Of a DNA stretch of 64,000 nucleotides, positions 1 to 12,349 are shown one piece after another. The translations under genes and the position numbers were made by a program. Source of the DNA: Strigamia acuminata (taxonomy: Eukaryota; Arthropoda; Chilopoda; Geophilomorpha; Linotaeniidae). How positions within the stretch are numbered: position 1 is the first letter of the stretch; every line of letters begins with the position of its first letter. The stretch covers positions 124,001-188,000 of the forward strand of contig CASHSZ010000135.1 of assembly GCA_949358305.1 (NCBI GenBank), in the 5' to 3' direction. The notes under the pieces were generated by a model. That model had not been told where the DNA came from, made no database searches, and saw only the letters and a program-made list of their open reading frames with translations.

Positions 1-670
1 TGTTTCTAAAACTTACATTGGAGCCTTCTACTAAGGTTTAAACATTATTTCTGAACATTTAGAGACATTGGTCTTGTGGTGTTTGTGCTAAGTCAACTGC
101 GATGTGAAATAAGCTCAAAATTTTTTTTTCAAAATTTATTGCTTGGGTGTTGCTAAAACTTACATTGAAGGCTTCTACTAAGGTTTAAACACTATTTCTA
201 AACATTCAGAGACATTGGTCTTGTGGTGTTTGTGCTAAGTCAACTGTGATGAGATCAAAAGTCTATTCTCCCAAATCATCGGTTGGATGTTTCTAAAACT
301 TACATTGGAGCCTTCTACTAAGGTTTAAACACTATTTCTGAACATTTAGAGACATTGGTCTTGTGGTGTTTGTGCTAAGTCAACTGCGATGTGAAATAAG
401 CTCAAAATTTTTTTTTCAAAATTTATTGCTTGAGTGTTGCTAAAACTTATATTGAAGGCTTCTACTAAGGTTTAAACACTATTTCTGAACATTCAGAGAC
501 ATTGGTCTTGTGGTATTTGTGCTAAGTCAACTGCGATGTGAAATGAGCTCAAAATTTTTTTTTCAAAATTTAATGCTTGGGTGTTGCTAAAACTTATATT
601 GAAGGCTTCTACTAAAGTTTAAACACTATTTCTGAACATACAGAGACATTGGACTTGTGGTGTTTGTGCT

Positions 671-750
671 AAGTAACTGTGATGAGATCAAAAGTCTATT
701 CTCCCAAATCATTGCTTGGATGTTGCTAAAACTTACATTGAAGGCTTCTA
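671..750. repeat. Class C (139-bp) hybrid satellite cassette
   Basis: This cassette begins like class A (tgatgagatcaaaagtc, then tctcccaaatcatt) and ends like class B (gcttgg, tgttgctaaaac, attgaaggcttc). The junction aagtaactg lacks one base found in aagtcaactg. The same hybrid recurs in both blocks, for example near 811, 2386, 3806, 24006, 27135, 30418, 39376 and 54861. It is best explained by recombination or gene conversion between A and B units followed by spread within higher-order repeats. Confidence 0.75.
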
Positions 751-1167
751 CTAAGGTTTAAACACTATTTCTGAACATTCAGAGACATTGGTCTTGTGGT
801 GTTTGTGCTAAGTAACTGTGATGAGATCAAAAGTCTATTCTCCCAAATCATTGCTTGGATGTTGCTAAAACTTACATTGAAGGCTTCTACTAAGGTTTAA
901 ACACTATTTCTGAACATTCAGAGACATTGGTCTTGTGGTGTTTGTGCTAAGTCAACTGTGATGAGATCAAAAGTCTATTCTCCCAAATCATCGGTTGGAT
1001 GTTTCTAAAACTTACATTGGAGCCTTCTACTAAGGTTTAAACACTATTTCTGAACATTCAGAGACATTGGTCTTATGGTGTTTGTGCTAAGTCAACTGTG
1101 ATGAGATCAAAAGTCTATTCTCCCAAATCATCGGTTGAATGTTTCTAAAACTTACATTGGAGCCTTC

Positions 1168-1307
1168 TACTAAGGTTTAAACTCTATTTCTGAACATTCA
1201 GAGACATTGGTCTTGTGGTGTTTGTGCTAAGTCAACTGTGATGAGATCAAAAGTCTATTCTCCCAAATCATCGGTTGGATGTTTCTAAAACTTACATTGG
1301 AGCCTTC
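1168..1307. repeat. Reference class A monomer: 71-bp core plus 69-bp A cassette
   Basis: A representative 140-bp unit given to define the parts. The core, 1168-1238, runs from tactaagg to caactg and contains GTTTAAAC (the PmeI palindrome). The cassette, 1239-1307, contains gatcaaaagtctattctccc and ends with ggagccttc. In class B units the core is the same, but the cassette is 76 bp, has the A4T9 tract and ends gaaggcttc. Counted by eye, the A and B cassettes match at 48 of 64 aligned positions plus a 7-bp gap. Confidence 0.9.
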
Positions 1308-4230
1308 TACTAAGGTTTAAACACTATTTCTGAACATTCAGAGACATTGGTCTTGTGGTGTTTGTGCTAAGTCAACTGCGATGTGAAATAAGCTCAAATT
1401 TTTTTTTTCAAAATTTATTGCTTGGGTGTTGCTAAAACTTACATTGAAGGCTTCTACTAAGGTTTAAACACTATTTCTAAACATTCAGAGACATTGGTCT
1501 TGTGGTGTTTGTGCTAAGTCAACTGTGATGAGATCAAAAGTCTATTCTCCCAAATCATCGGTTGGATGTTTCTAAAACTTACATTGGAGCCTTCTACTAA
1601 GGTTTAAACACTATTTCTGAACATTCAGAGACATTGGTCTTGTGGTGTTTGTGCTAAGTCAACTGCGATGTAAAATGAGCTCAAAATTTTTTTTTCAAAA
1701 TTTATTGCTTAGGTGTTTTTAAAACTTATATTGAAGGCTTCTACTAAGGTTTAAACACTATTTCTGAACATTCAGAGACATTGGACTTGTGATGTTTGTG
1801 CTAAGTCAACTGTGATGAGATCAAAAGTCTATTCTCCCAAATCATCAGTTGGATGTTTCTAAAACTTACATTGGAGCCTTCTACTAAGGTTTAAACACTA
1901 TTTCTGAACATTCAGAGACATTGGTCTTGTGGTGTTTGTGCTAAGTCAACTGTGATGAGATCAAAAGTCTATTCTCCCAAATCATTGGTTGGATGTTTCT
2001 AAAACTTACATTGGAGCCTTCTACTAAGGTTTAAACACTATTTCTGAACATTCAGAGACATTGGTCTTGTGGTGTTTGTGCTAAGTCAACTGCGATGTGA
2101 AATAAGCTCAAAATTTTTTTTTCAAAATTTATTGCTTGAGTGTTGCTAAAACTTATATTGAAGGCTTCTACTAAGGTTTAAACACTATTTCTGAACATTC
2201 AGAGACATTGGTCTTGTGGTATTTGTGCTAAGTCAACTGCGATGTGAAATGAGCTCAAAATTTTTTTTTCAAAATTTAATGCTTGGGTGTTGCTAAAACT
2301 TATATTGAAGGCTTCTACTAAAGTTTAAACACTATTTCTGAACATACAGAGACATTGGTCTTGTGGTGTTTGTGCTAAGTAACTGTGATGAGATCAAAAG
2401 TCTATTCTCCCAAATCATTGCTTGGATGTTGCTAAAACTTACATTGAAGGCTTCTACTAAGGTTTAAACACTATTTCTGAACATTCAGAGACATTGGTCT
2501 TGTGGTGTTTGTGCTAAGTAACTGTGATGAGATCAAAAGTCTATTCTCCCAAATCATTGCTTGGATGTTGCTAAAACTTACATTGAAGGCTTCTACTAAG
2601 GTTTAAACACTATTTCTGAACATTCAGAGACATTGGTCTTGTGGTGTTTGTGCTAAGTCAACTGTGATGAGATCAAAAGTCTATTCTCCCAAATCATCGG
2701 TTGGATGTTTCTAAAACTTACATTGGAGCCTTCTACTAAGGTTTAAACACTATTTCTGAACATTCAGAGACATTGGTCTTGTGGTGTTTGTGCTAAGTCA
2801 ACTGCGATGTGAAATAAGCTCAAATTTTTTTTTTCAAAATTTATTGCTTGGGTGTTGCTAAAACTTACATTGAAGGCTTCTACTAAGGTTTAAACACTAT
2901 TTCTAAACATTCAGAGACATTGGTCTTGTGGTGTTTGTGCTAAGTCAACTGTGATGAGATCAAAAGTCTATTCTCCCAAATCATCGGTTGGATGTTTCTA
3001 AAACTTACATTGGAGCCTTCTACTAAGGTTTAAACACTATTTCTGAACATTCAGAGACATTGGTCTTGTGGTGTTTGTGCTAAGTCAACTGCGATGTAAA
3101 ATGAGCTCAAAATTTTTTTTTCAAAATTTATTGCTTAGGTGTTTTTAAAACTTATATTGAAGGCTTCTACTAAGGTTTAAACACTATTTCTGAACATTCA
3201 GAGACATTGGACTTGTGATGTTTGTGCTAAGTCAACTGTGATGAGATCAAAAGTCTATTCTCCCAAATCATCAGTTGGATGTTTCTAAAACTTACATTGG
3301 AGCCTTCTACTAAGGTTTAAACACTATTTCTGAACATTCAGAGACATTGGTCTTGTGGTGTTTGTGCTAAGTCAACTGTGATGAGATCAAAAGTCTATTC
3401 TCCCAAATCATTGGTTGGATGTTTCTAAAACTTACATTGGAGCCTTCTACTAAGGTTTAAACACTATTTCTGAACATTCAGAGACATTGGTCTTGTGGTG
3501 TTTGTGCTAAGTCAACTGCGATGTGAAATAAGCTCAAAATTTTTTTTTCAAAATTTATTGCTTGAGTGTTGCTAAAACTTATATTGAAGGCTTCTACTAA
3601 GGTTTAAACACTATTTCTGAACATTCAGAGACATTGGTCTTGTGGTATTTGTGCTAAGTCAACTGCGATGTGAAATGAGCTCAAAATTTTTTTTTCAAAA
3701 TTTAATGCTTGGGTGTTGCTAAAACTTATATTGAAGGCTTCTACTAAAGTTTAAACACTATTTCTGAACATACAGAGACATTGGACTTGTGGTGTTTGTG
3801 CTAAGTAACTGTGATGAGATCAAAAGTCTATTCTCCCAAATCATTGCTTGGATGTTGCTAAAACTTACATTGAAGGCTTCTACTAAGGTTTAAACACTAT
3901 TTCTGAACATTCAGAGACATTGGTCTTGTGGTGTTTGTGCTAAGTAACTGTGATGAGATCAAAAGTCTATTCTCCCAAATCATTGCTTGGATGTTGCTAA
4001 AACTTACATTGAAGGCTTCTACTAAGGTTTAAACACTATTTCTGAACATTCAGAGACATTGGTCTTGTGGTGTTTGTGCTAAGTCAACTGTGATGAGATC
4101 AAAAGTCTATTCTCCCAAATCATCGGTTGAATGTTTCTAAAACTTACATTGGAGCCTTCTACTAAGGTTTAAACTCTATTTCTGAACATTCAGAGACATT
4201 GGTCTTGTGGTGTTTGTGCTAAGTCAACTG
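1200..4230. repeat. Tandem higher-order repeat, 10 monomers, offset 1,426 bp
   Basis: Private variants recur at a fixed distance of 1,426 bp: gcgatgtaaa at 1665 and 3091, tggtattt at 2217 and 3643, and the A3T10 tract near 1399 and 2825. About 1200-2800 therefore repeats at about 2626-4226. The length fits ten monomers (four of 147, two of 139, four of 140). A related copy lies 1,706 bp earlier (tggtattt at 511) and carries two more class A monomers. Limits were set by eye and are approximate. Confidence 0.75.
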
Positions 4231-7200
4231 TGATGAGATCAAAAGTCTATTCTCCCAAATCATCGGTTGGATGTTTCTAAAACTTACATTGGAGCCTTCT
4301 ACTAAGGTTTAAACACTATTTCTGAACATTCAGAGACATTGGTCTTATGGTGTTTGTGCTAAGTCAACTGTGATGAGATCAAAAGTCTATTCTCCCAAAT
4401 CATCGGTTGAATGTTTCTAAAACTTACATTGGAGCCTTCTACTAAGGTTTAAACTCTATTTCTGAACATTCAGAGACATTGGTCTTGTGGTGTTTGTGCT
4501 AAGTCAACTGTGATGAGATCAAAAGTCTATTCTCCCAAATCATCGGTTGGATGTTTCTAAAACTTACATTGGAGCCTTCTACTAAGGTTTAAACACTATT
4601 TCTGAACATTCAGAGACATTGGTCTTGTGGTGTTTGTGCTAAGTCAACTGCGATGTGAAATAAGCTCAAATTTTTTTTTTCAAAATTTATTGCTTGGGTG
4701 TTGCTAAAACTTACATTGAAGGCTTCTACTAAGGTTTAAACACTATTTCTAAACATTCAGAGACATTGGTCTTGTGGTGTTTGTGCTAAGTCAACTGTGA
4801 TGAGATCAAAAGTCTATTCTCCCAAATCATCGGTTGGATGTTTCTAAAACTTACATTGGAGCCTTCTACTAAGGTTTAAACACTATTTCTGAACATTCAG
4901 AGACATTGGTCTTGTGGTGTTTGTGCTAAGTCAACTGCGATGTAAAATGAGCTCAAAATTTTTTTTTCAAAATTTATTGCTTAGGTGTTTTTAAAACTTA
5001 TATTGAAGGCTTCTACTAAGGTTTAAACACTATTTCTGAACATTCAGAGACATTGGACTTGTGATGTTTGTGCTAAGTCAACTGTGATGAGATCAAAAGT
5101 CTATTCTCCCAAATCATCAGTTGGATGTTTCTAAAACTTACATTGGAGCCTTCTACTAAGGTTTAAACACTATTTCTGAACATTCAGAGACATTGGTCTT
5201 GTGGTGTTTGTGCTAAGTCAACTGTGATGAGATCAAAAGTCTATTCTCCCAAATCATTGGTTGGATGTTTCTAAAACTTACATTGGAGCCTTCTACTAAG
5301 GTTTAAACACTATTTCTGAACATTCAGAGACATTGGTCTTGTGGTGTTTGTGCTAAGTCAACTGTGATGAGATCAAAAGTCTATTCTCCCAAATCATCGG
5401 TTGGATGTTTCTAAAACTTACATTGGAGCCTTCTACTAAGGTTTAAACACTATTTCTGAACATTCAGAGACATTGGTCTTGTGGTGTTTGTGCTAAGTCA
5501 ACTGCGATGTAAAATGAGCTCAAAATTTTTTTTTCAAAATTTATTGCTTAGGTGTTTTTAAAACTTATATTGAAGGCTTCTACTAAGGTTTAAACACTAT
5601 TTCTGAACATTCAGAGACATTGGACTTGTGATGTTTGTGCTAAGTCAACTGTGATGAGATCAAAAGTCTATTCTCCCAAATCATCAGTTGGATGTTTCTA
5701 AAACTTACATTGGAGCCTTCTACTAAGGTTTAAACACTATTTCTGAACATTCAGAGACATTGGTCTTGTGGTGTTTGTGCTAAGTCAACTGTGATGAGAT
5801 CAAAAGTCTATTCTCCCAAATCATTGGTTGGATGTTTCTAAAACTTACATTGGAGCCTTCTACTAAGGTTTAAACACTATTTCTGAACATTCAGAGACAT
5901 TGGTCTTGTGGTGTTTGTGCTAAGTCAACTGTGATGAGATCAAAAGTCTATTCTCCCAAATCATCGGTTGGATGTTTCTAAAACTTACATTGGAGCCTTC
6001 TACTAAGGTTTAAACACTATTTCTGAACATTCAGAGACATTGGTCTTGTGGTGTTTGTGCTAAGTCAACTGCAATGTGAAATAAGCTCAAAATTTTTTTT
6101 TCAAAGTTTATTGCTTGGGTGTTGCTAAAACTTACATTGAAGGCTTCTACTAAGGTTTAAACACTATTTCTAAACATTCAGAGACATTGGTCTTGTGGTG
6201 TTTGTGCTAAGTCAACTGTGATGAGATCAAAAGTCTATTCTCCCAAATCATCGGTTGGATGTTTCTAAAACTTACATTGGAGCCTTCTACTAAGGTTTAA
6301 ACACTATTTCTGAACATTCAGAGACATTGGACTTGTGGTGTTTGTGCTAAGTCAACTGCGATGTGAAATGAGCTCAAAATTTTTTTTTCAAAATTTATTG
6401 CTTGGGTGTTGCTAAAACTTATATTGAAGGCTTCTACTAAGGTTTAAACACTATTTCTGAACATTCAGAGACATTGGTCTTGTGGTGTTTGTGCTAAGTC
6501 AACTGTGATGAGATCAAAAGTCTATTCTCCCAAATCATCGGTTGGATGTTTCTAAAACTTACATTGGAGCCTTCTACTAAGGTTTAAACACTATTTCTGA
6601 ACATTCAGAGACATTGGTCTTATGGTGTTTGTGCTAAGTCAACTGTGATGAGATCAAAAGTCTATTCTCCCAAATCATCGGTTGGATGTTTCTAAAACTT
6701 ACATTGGAGCCTTCTACTAAGGTTTAAACACTATTTCTGAACATTCAGAGACATTGGTCTTGTGGTGTTTGTGCTAAGTCAACTGTGATGAGATCAAAAG
6801 TCTATTCTCCCAAATCATTGGTTGGATGTTTCTAAAACTTACATTGGAGCCTTCTACTAAGGTTTAAACACTATTTCTGAACATTCAGAGACATTGGTCT
6901 TGTGGTGTTTGTGCTAAGTCAACTGTGATGAGATCAAAAGTCTATTCTCCCAAATCATCGGTTGAATGTTTCTAAAACTTACATTGGAGCCTTCTACTAA
7001 GGTTTAAACACTATTTCTGAACATTCAGAGACATTGGTCTTGTGGTGTTTGTGCTAAGTCAACTGTGATGAGATCAAAAGTCTATTCTCCCAAATCATCG
7101 GTTGGATGTTTCTAAAACTTACATTGGAGCCTTCTACTAAGGTTTAAACACTATTTCTGAACATTCAGAGACATTGGACTTGTGGTGTTTGTGCTAAGTC

Positions 7201-7680
7201 AACTGCGATGTGAAATGAGCTCAAAATTTTTTTTTCAAAATTTATTGCTTGGGTGTTGCTAAAACTTATATTGAAGGCTTCTACTAAGGTTTAAACACTA
7301 TTTCTGAACATTCAGAGACATTGGTCTTGTGGTGTTTGTGCTAAGTCAACTGCGATGTGAAATGAGCTCAAAATTTTTTTTTCAAAATTTAATGCTTGGG
7401 TGTTGCTAAAACTTATATTGAAGGCTTCTACTAAGGTTTAAACACTGTTTCTGAACATTCAGAGACATTGGACTTGTGGTGTTTGTGCTAAGTCAACTGT
7501 GATGAGATCAAAAGTCTATTCTCCCAAATCATTGGTTGGATGTTTCTAAAACTTACATTGGAGCCTTCTACTAAGGTTTAAACACTATTTCTGAACATTC
7601 AGAGACATTGGTCTTGTGGTGTTTGTGCTAAGTCAACTGTGATGAGATCAAAAGTCTATTCTCCCAAATCATCGGTTGGA

Positions 7681-9910
7681 TGTTTCTAAAACTTACATTG
7701 GAGCCTTCTACTAAGGTTTAAACATTATTTCTGAACATTTAGAGACATTGGTCTTGTGGTGTTTGTGCTAAGTCAACTGCGATGTGAAATAAGCTCAAAA
7801 TTTTTTTTTCAAAATTTATTGCTTGGGTGTTGCTAAAACTTACATTGAAGGCTTCTACTAAGGTTTAAACACTATTTCTAAACATTCAGAGACATTGGTC
7901 TTGTGGTGTTTGTGCTAAGTCAACTGTGATGAGATCAAAAGTCTATTCTCCCAAATCATCGGTTGGATGTTTCTAAAACTTACATTGGAGCCTTCTACTA
8001 AGGTTTAAACACTATTTCTGAACATTTAGAGACATTGGTCTTGTGGTGTTTGTGCTAAGTCAACTGCGATGTGAAATAAGCTCAAAATTTTTTTTTCAAA
8101 ATTTATTGCTTGAGTGTTGCTAAAACTTATATTGAAGGCTTCTACTAAGGTTTAAACACTATTTCTGAACATTCAGAGACATTGGTCTTGTGGTATTTGT
8201 GCTAAGTCAACTGCGATGTGAAATAAGCTCAAAATTTTTTTTTCAAAATTTAATGCTTGGGTGTTGCTAAAACTTATATTGAAGGCTTCTACTAAGGTTT
8301 AAACACTATTTCTGAACATACAGAGACATTGGACTTGTGGTGTTTGTGCTAAGTAACTGTGATGAGATCAAAAGTCTATTCTCCCAAATCATTGCTTGGA
8401 TGTTGCTAAAACTTACATTGAAGGCTTCTACTAAGGTTTAAACACTATTTCTGAACATTCAGAGACATTGGTCTTGTGGTGTTTGTGCTAAGTAACTGTG
8501 ATGAGATCAAAAGTCTATTCTCCCAAATCATTGCTTGGATGTTGCTAAAACTTACATTGAAGGCTTCTACTAAGGTTTAAACACTATTTCTGAACATTCA
8601 GAGACATTGGTCTTGTGGTGTTTGTGCTAAGTCAACTGTGATGAGATCAAAAGTCTATTCTCCCAAATCATCGGTTGGATGTTTCTAAAACTTACATTGG
8701 AGCCTTCTACTAAGGTTTAAACACTATTTCTGAACATTCAGAGACATTGGTCTTATAGTGTTTGTGCTAAGTCAACTGTGATGAGATCAAAAGTCTATTC
8801 TCCCAAATCATCGGTTGGATGTTTCTAAAACTTACATTGGAGCCTTCTACTAAGGTTTAAACACTATTTCTGAACATTCAGAGACATTGGTCTTGTGGTG
8901 TTTGTGCTAAGTCAACTGTGATGAGATCAAAAGTCTATTCTCCCAAATCATCGGTTGAATGTTTCTAAAACTTACATTGGAGCCTTCTACTAAGGTTTAA
9001 ACACTATTTCTGAACATTCAGAGACATTGGTCTTGTGGTGTTTGTGCTAAGTCAACTGTGATGAGATCAAAAGTCTATTCTCCCAAATCATCGGTTGGAT
9101 GTTTCTAAAACTTACATTGGAGCCTTCTACTAAGGTTTAAACACTATTTCTGAACATTCAGAGACATTGGTCTTGTGGTGTTTGTGCTAAGTCAACTGCG
9201 ATGTGAAATAAGCTCAAATTTTTTTTTTCAAAATTTATTGCTTGGGTGTTGCTAAAACTTACATTGAAGGCTTCTACTAAGGTTTAAACACTATTTCTAA
9301 ACATTCAGAGACATTGGTCTTGTGGTGTTTGTGCTAAGTCAACTGTGATGAGATCAAAAGTCTATTCTCCCAAATCATCGGTTGGATGTTTCTAAAACTT
9401 ACATTGGAGCCTTCTACTAAGGTTTAAACACTATTTCTGAACATTCAGAGACATTGGTCTTGTGGTGTTTGTGCTAAGTCAACTGCGATGTAAAATGAGC
9501 TCAAAATTTTTTTTTCAAAATTTATTGCTTAGGTGTTTTTAAAACTTATATTGAAGGCTTCTACTAAGGTTTAAACACTATTTCTGAACATTCAGAGACA
9601 TTGGACTTGTGATGTTTGTGCTAAGTCAACTGTGATGAGATCAAAAGTCTATTCTCCCAAATCATCAGTTGGATGTTTCTAAAACTTACATTGGAGCCTT
9701 CTACTAAGGTTTAAACACTATTTCTGAACATTCAGAGACATTGGTCTTGTGGTGTTTGTGCTAAGTCAACTGTGATGAGATCAAAAGTCTATTCTCCCAA
9801 ATCATTGGTTGGATGTTTCTAAAACTTACATTGGAGCCTTCTACTAAGGTTTAAACACTATTTCTGAACATTCAGAGACATTGGTCTTGTGGTGTTTGTG
9901 CTAAGTCAAC
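7681..9910. repeat. Segmental duplication of positions 1-2090 at offset 7,680 bp
   Basis: Positions 7681-9058 match 1-1378 with about six substitutions, including the rare aacattattt and aacatttaga variants at the start. After one extra 140-bp monomer the match continues at offset 7,820 to about 2090/9910, shown by gcgatgtaaa at 1665 and 9485. The left member may begin before the window, so the true duplication could be longer. Confidence 0.8.
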
Positions 9911-10878
9911 TGTGATGAGATCAAAAGTCTATTCTCCCAAATCATCGGTTGGATGTTTCTAAAACTTACATTGGAGCCTTCTACTAAGGTTTAAACACTA
10001 TTTCTGAACATTCAGAGACATTGGTCTTGTGGTGTTTGTGCTAAGTCAACTGCAATGTGAAATAAGCTCAAAATTTTTTTTTCAAAGTTTATTGCTTGGG
10101 TGTTGCTAAAACTTACATTGAAGGCTTCTACTAAGGTTTAAACACTATTTCTAAACATTCACAGACATTGGTCTTGTGGTGTTTGTGCTAAGTCAACTGT
10201 GATGAGATCAAAAGTCTATTCTCCCAAATCATCGGTTGGATGTTTCTAAAACTTACATTGGAGCCTTCTACTAAGGTTTAAACACTATTTCTGAACATTC
10301 AGAGACATTGGTCTTGTGGTGTTTGTGCTAAGTCAACTGCGATGTAAAATGAGCTCAAAATTTTTTTTTCAAAATTTATTGCTTAGGTGTTTTTAAAACT
10401 TATATTGAAGGCTTCTACTAAGGTTTAAACACTATTTCTGAACATTCAGAGACATTGGACTTGTGATGTTTGTGCTAAGTCAACTGTGATGAGATCAAAA
10501 GTCTATTCTCCCAAATCATCAGTTGGATGTTTCTAAAACTTACATTGGAGCCTTCTACTAAGGTTTAAACACTATTTCTGAACATTCAGAGACATTGGTC
10601 TTGTGGTGTTTGTGCTAAGTCAACTGTGATGAGATCAAAAGTCTATTCTCCCAAATCATTGGTTGGATGTTTCTAAAACTTACATTGGAGCCTTCTACTA
10701 AGGTTTAAACACTATTTCTGAACATTCAGAGACATTGGTCTTGTGGTGTTTGTGCTAAGTCAACTGTGATGAGATCAAAAGTCTATTCTCCCAAATCATC
10801 GGTTGGATGTTTCTAAAACTTACATTGGAGCCTTCTACTAAGGTTTAAACACTATTTCTGAACATTCAGAGACATTGG

Positions 10879-11739
10879 ACTTGTGGTGTTTGTGCTAAGT
10901 CAACTGCGATGTGAAATGAGCTCAAAATTTTTTTTTCAAAATTTATTGCTTGGGTGTTGCTAAAACTTATATTGAAGGCTTCTACTAAGGTTTAAACACT
11001 ATTTCTGAACATTCAGAGACATTGGTCTTGTGGTGTTTGTGCTAAGTCAACTGTGATGAGATCAAAAGTCTATTCTCCCAAATCATCGGTTGGATGTTTC
11101 TAAAACTTACATTGGAGCCTTCTACTAAGGTTTAAACACTATTTCTGAACATTCAGAGACATTGGTCTTATGGTGTTTGTGCTAAGTCAACTGTGATGAG
11201 ATCAAAAGTCTATTCTCCCAAATCATCGGTTGGATGTTTCTAAAACTTACATTGGAGCCTTCTACTAAGGTTTAAACACTATTTCTGAACATTCAGAGAC
11301 ATTGGTCTTGTGGTGTTTGTGCTAAGTCAACTGTGATGAGATCAAAAGTCTATTCTCCCAAATCATTGGTTGGATGTTTCTAAAACTTACATTGGAGCCT
11401 TCTACTAAGGTTTAAACACTATTTCTGAACATTCAGAGACATTGGTCTTGTGGTGTTTGTGCTAAGTCAACTGTGATGAGATCAAAAGTCTATTCTCCCA
11501 AATCATCGGTTGAATGTTTCTAAAACTTACATTGGAGCCTTCTACTAAGGTTTAAACACTATTTCTGAACATTCAGAGACATTGGTCTTGTGGTGTTTGT
11601 GCTAAGTCAACTGTGATGAGATCAAAAGTCTATTCTCCCAAATCATCGGTTGGATGTTTCTAAAACTTACATTGGAGCCTTCTACTAAGGTTTAAACACT
11701 ATTTCTGAACATTCAGAGACATTGGTCTTGTGGTGTTTG
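10879..11739. repeat. Copy of 6331-7191 abutting the retrotransposon, offset 4,548 bp
   Basis: The last stretch of satellite before the element repeats the monomer order of 6331-7191: a B unit with acttgtggtg, then the cttatggtg, cattggttgg and cggttgaatg variants in the same order. The match runs to the insertion point. It shows that the insertion landed in an ordinary part of the array and not at an array edge. Confidence 0.65.
11736..11739. repeat. Target site duplication, left copy (TTTG)
   Basis: TTTG directly precedes the TGTTGC end of the element. It equals 21009-21012 and, merged, restores the satellite reading gtgtttgtgctaag. A 4-bp duplication is within the 4-6 bp reported for BEL/Pao elements. 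A 5-bp reading (TTTGT) is possible if the first T of the element is counted as target, but then the LTR would lose its TG start. Confidence 0.85.
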
Positions 11740-12154
11740 TGTTGCGGTCTGTCAACACCAAACAGCTAGGAATGGGGTTGGGGCTATTTGAATTTCCCGC
11801 CTCTAAAAACTCAAGTGATCGTATTGTTAAATTCGTACGAAAACCGCGCTGAGAACACAAATCCGCACTGAAAACTATTGTTGAATGCATGGAGCATTGA
11901 TGGGAACACCGATGAATAATTTCCAATGGAGTGCTGAATCAATGGCTAATCCAGGGAAAGGCTTAACTACTCGCGCCACATTGCTTAAATAACATGAAAC
12001 GGGAGTAAAATTAAAAACAACTTCTTTAATCTAAGTTAAACAGAAGAGTGAAGAAAATACATCAATTACATTGGTTCTTTTGGAACCGCACATGCGCAGT
12101 AACCATTACGGCACGCGCCAAGCCGATAGCGGCGAAATACAATAACAAAAGAAA

Positions 12155-12176
12155 CTCCGTTGTCATAGCAACGGAG
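12155..12176. promoter_or_regulatory. Perfect 8-bp inverted repeat with RFX X-box-like palindrome (3' LTR)
   Basis: CTCCGTTG and CAACGGAG flank TCATAG, giving an 8-bp stem with a 6-nt loop. The inner GTTGTCATAGCAAC matches the RFX-type X-box GTTGCCATGGCAAC at 12 of 14 positions. It is identical in the other LTR. Confidence 0.45.
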
Positions 12177-12330
12177 GAAACGAAATCACAGCAAAGTTGT
12201 AGTTACATAAAAACTGCACGAAAAAAAGATTGTGACATACTAAAATGATCACAAGAATACCAGGAATATTTAATCTAATCACAACAATAAGATCTGAAAA
12301 GTAAAACAGTGCAAACGGAGCAAAAACAAT

Positions 12331-12349
12331 GATCGTCAAGCAGACGATC
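12331..12349. other. Inverted repeat GATCGTC/GACGATC (3' LTR)
   Basis: A perfect 7-bp stem with loop AAGCA, conserved at 20044-20062 in the 5' LTR. Its role is unknown. Confidence 0.5.

Larger units (their letters stand above)
1..11739. repeat. Satellite DNA array, left block (about 83 monomers of 139-147 bp)
   Basis: Head-to-tail tandem repeat without spacer. Class A monomers are 140 bp (for example from gtttctaaaa at 1141 to the next at 1281). Class B monomers are 147 bp (1281 to 1428); they carry a tract of about four A and nine T and have 7 extra bases. A 139-bp class C lacks one base in aagtaactg (around 671). All share a core such as 1168-1238. No open frame of useful length exists and nothing suggests coding. 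The block runs off the left window edge and ends exactly at the retrotransposon. A3T10 versions of the B tract (around 1398, 2825, 4670, 9217) occur only in this block. I infer centromeric or pericentromeric heterochromatin; the sequence alone does not show centromere function. Confidence 0.97.

Noticed and set aside
1141-1280. Origin of the 140-bp monomer as a dimer of about 70 bp
   Set aside because: Core and cassette show only weak similarity (14 of 26 over the best stretch, aggtttaaacac against agatcaaaagtc, with inconsistent offsets of 71 and 60), close to what AT-rich DNA gives by chance.
1168-1307. CENP-B box in the monomer
   Set aside because: No match to the TTCG...A..CGGG pattern on either strand by eye.
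1-11739. CRISPR-like regular repeats
   Set aside because: Repeats abut without unique spacers, units are 140-147 bp, and the context is eukaryotic: this is satellite DNA.
11699-11926. 75-codon minus-strand frame crossing from the 3' LTR into satellite
   Set aside because: It is the LTR part of the leader frame continued by chance into satellite, with a TTG start.
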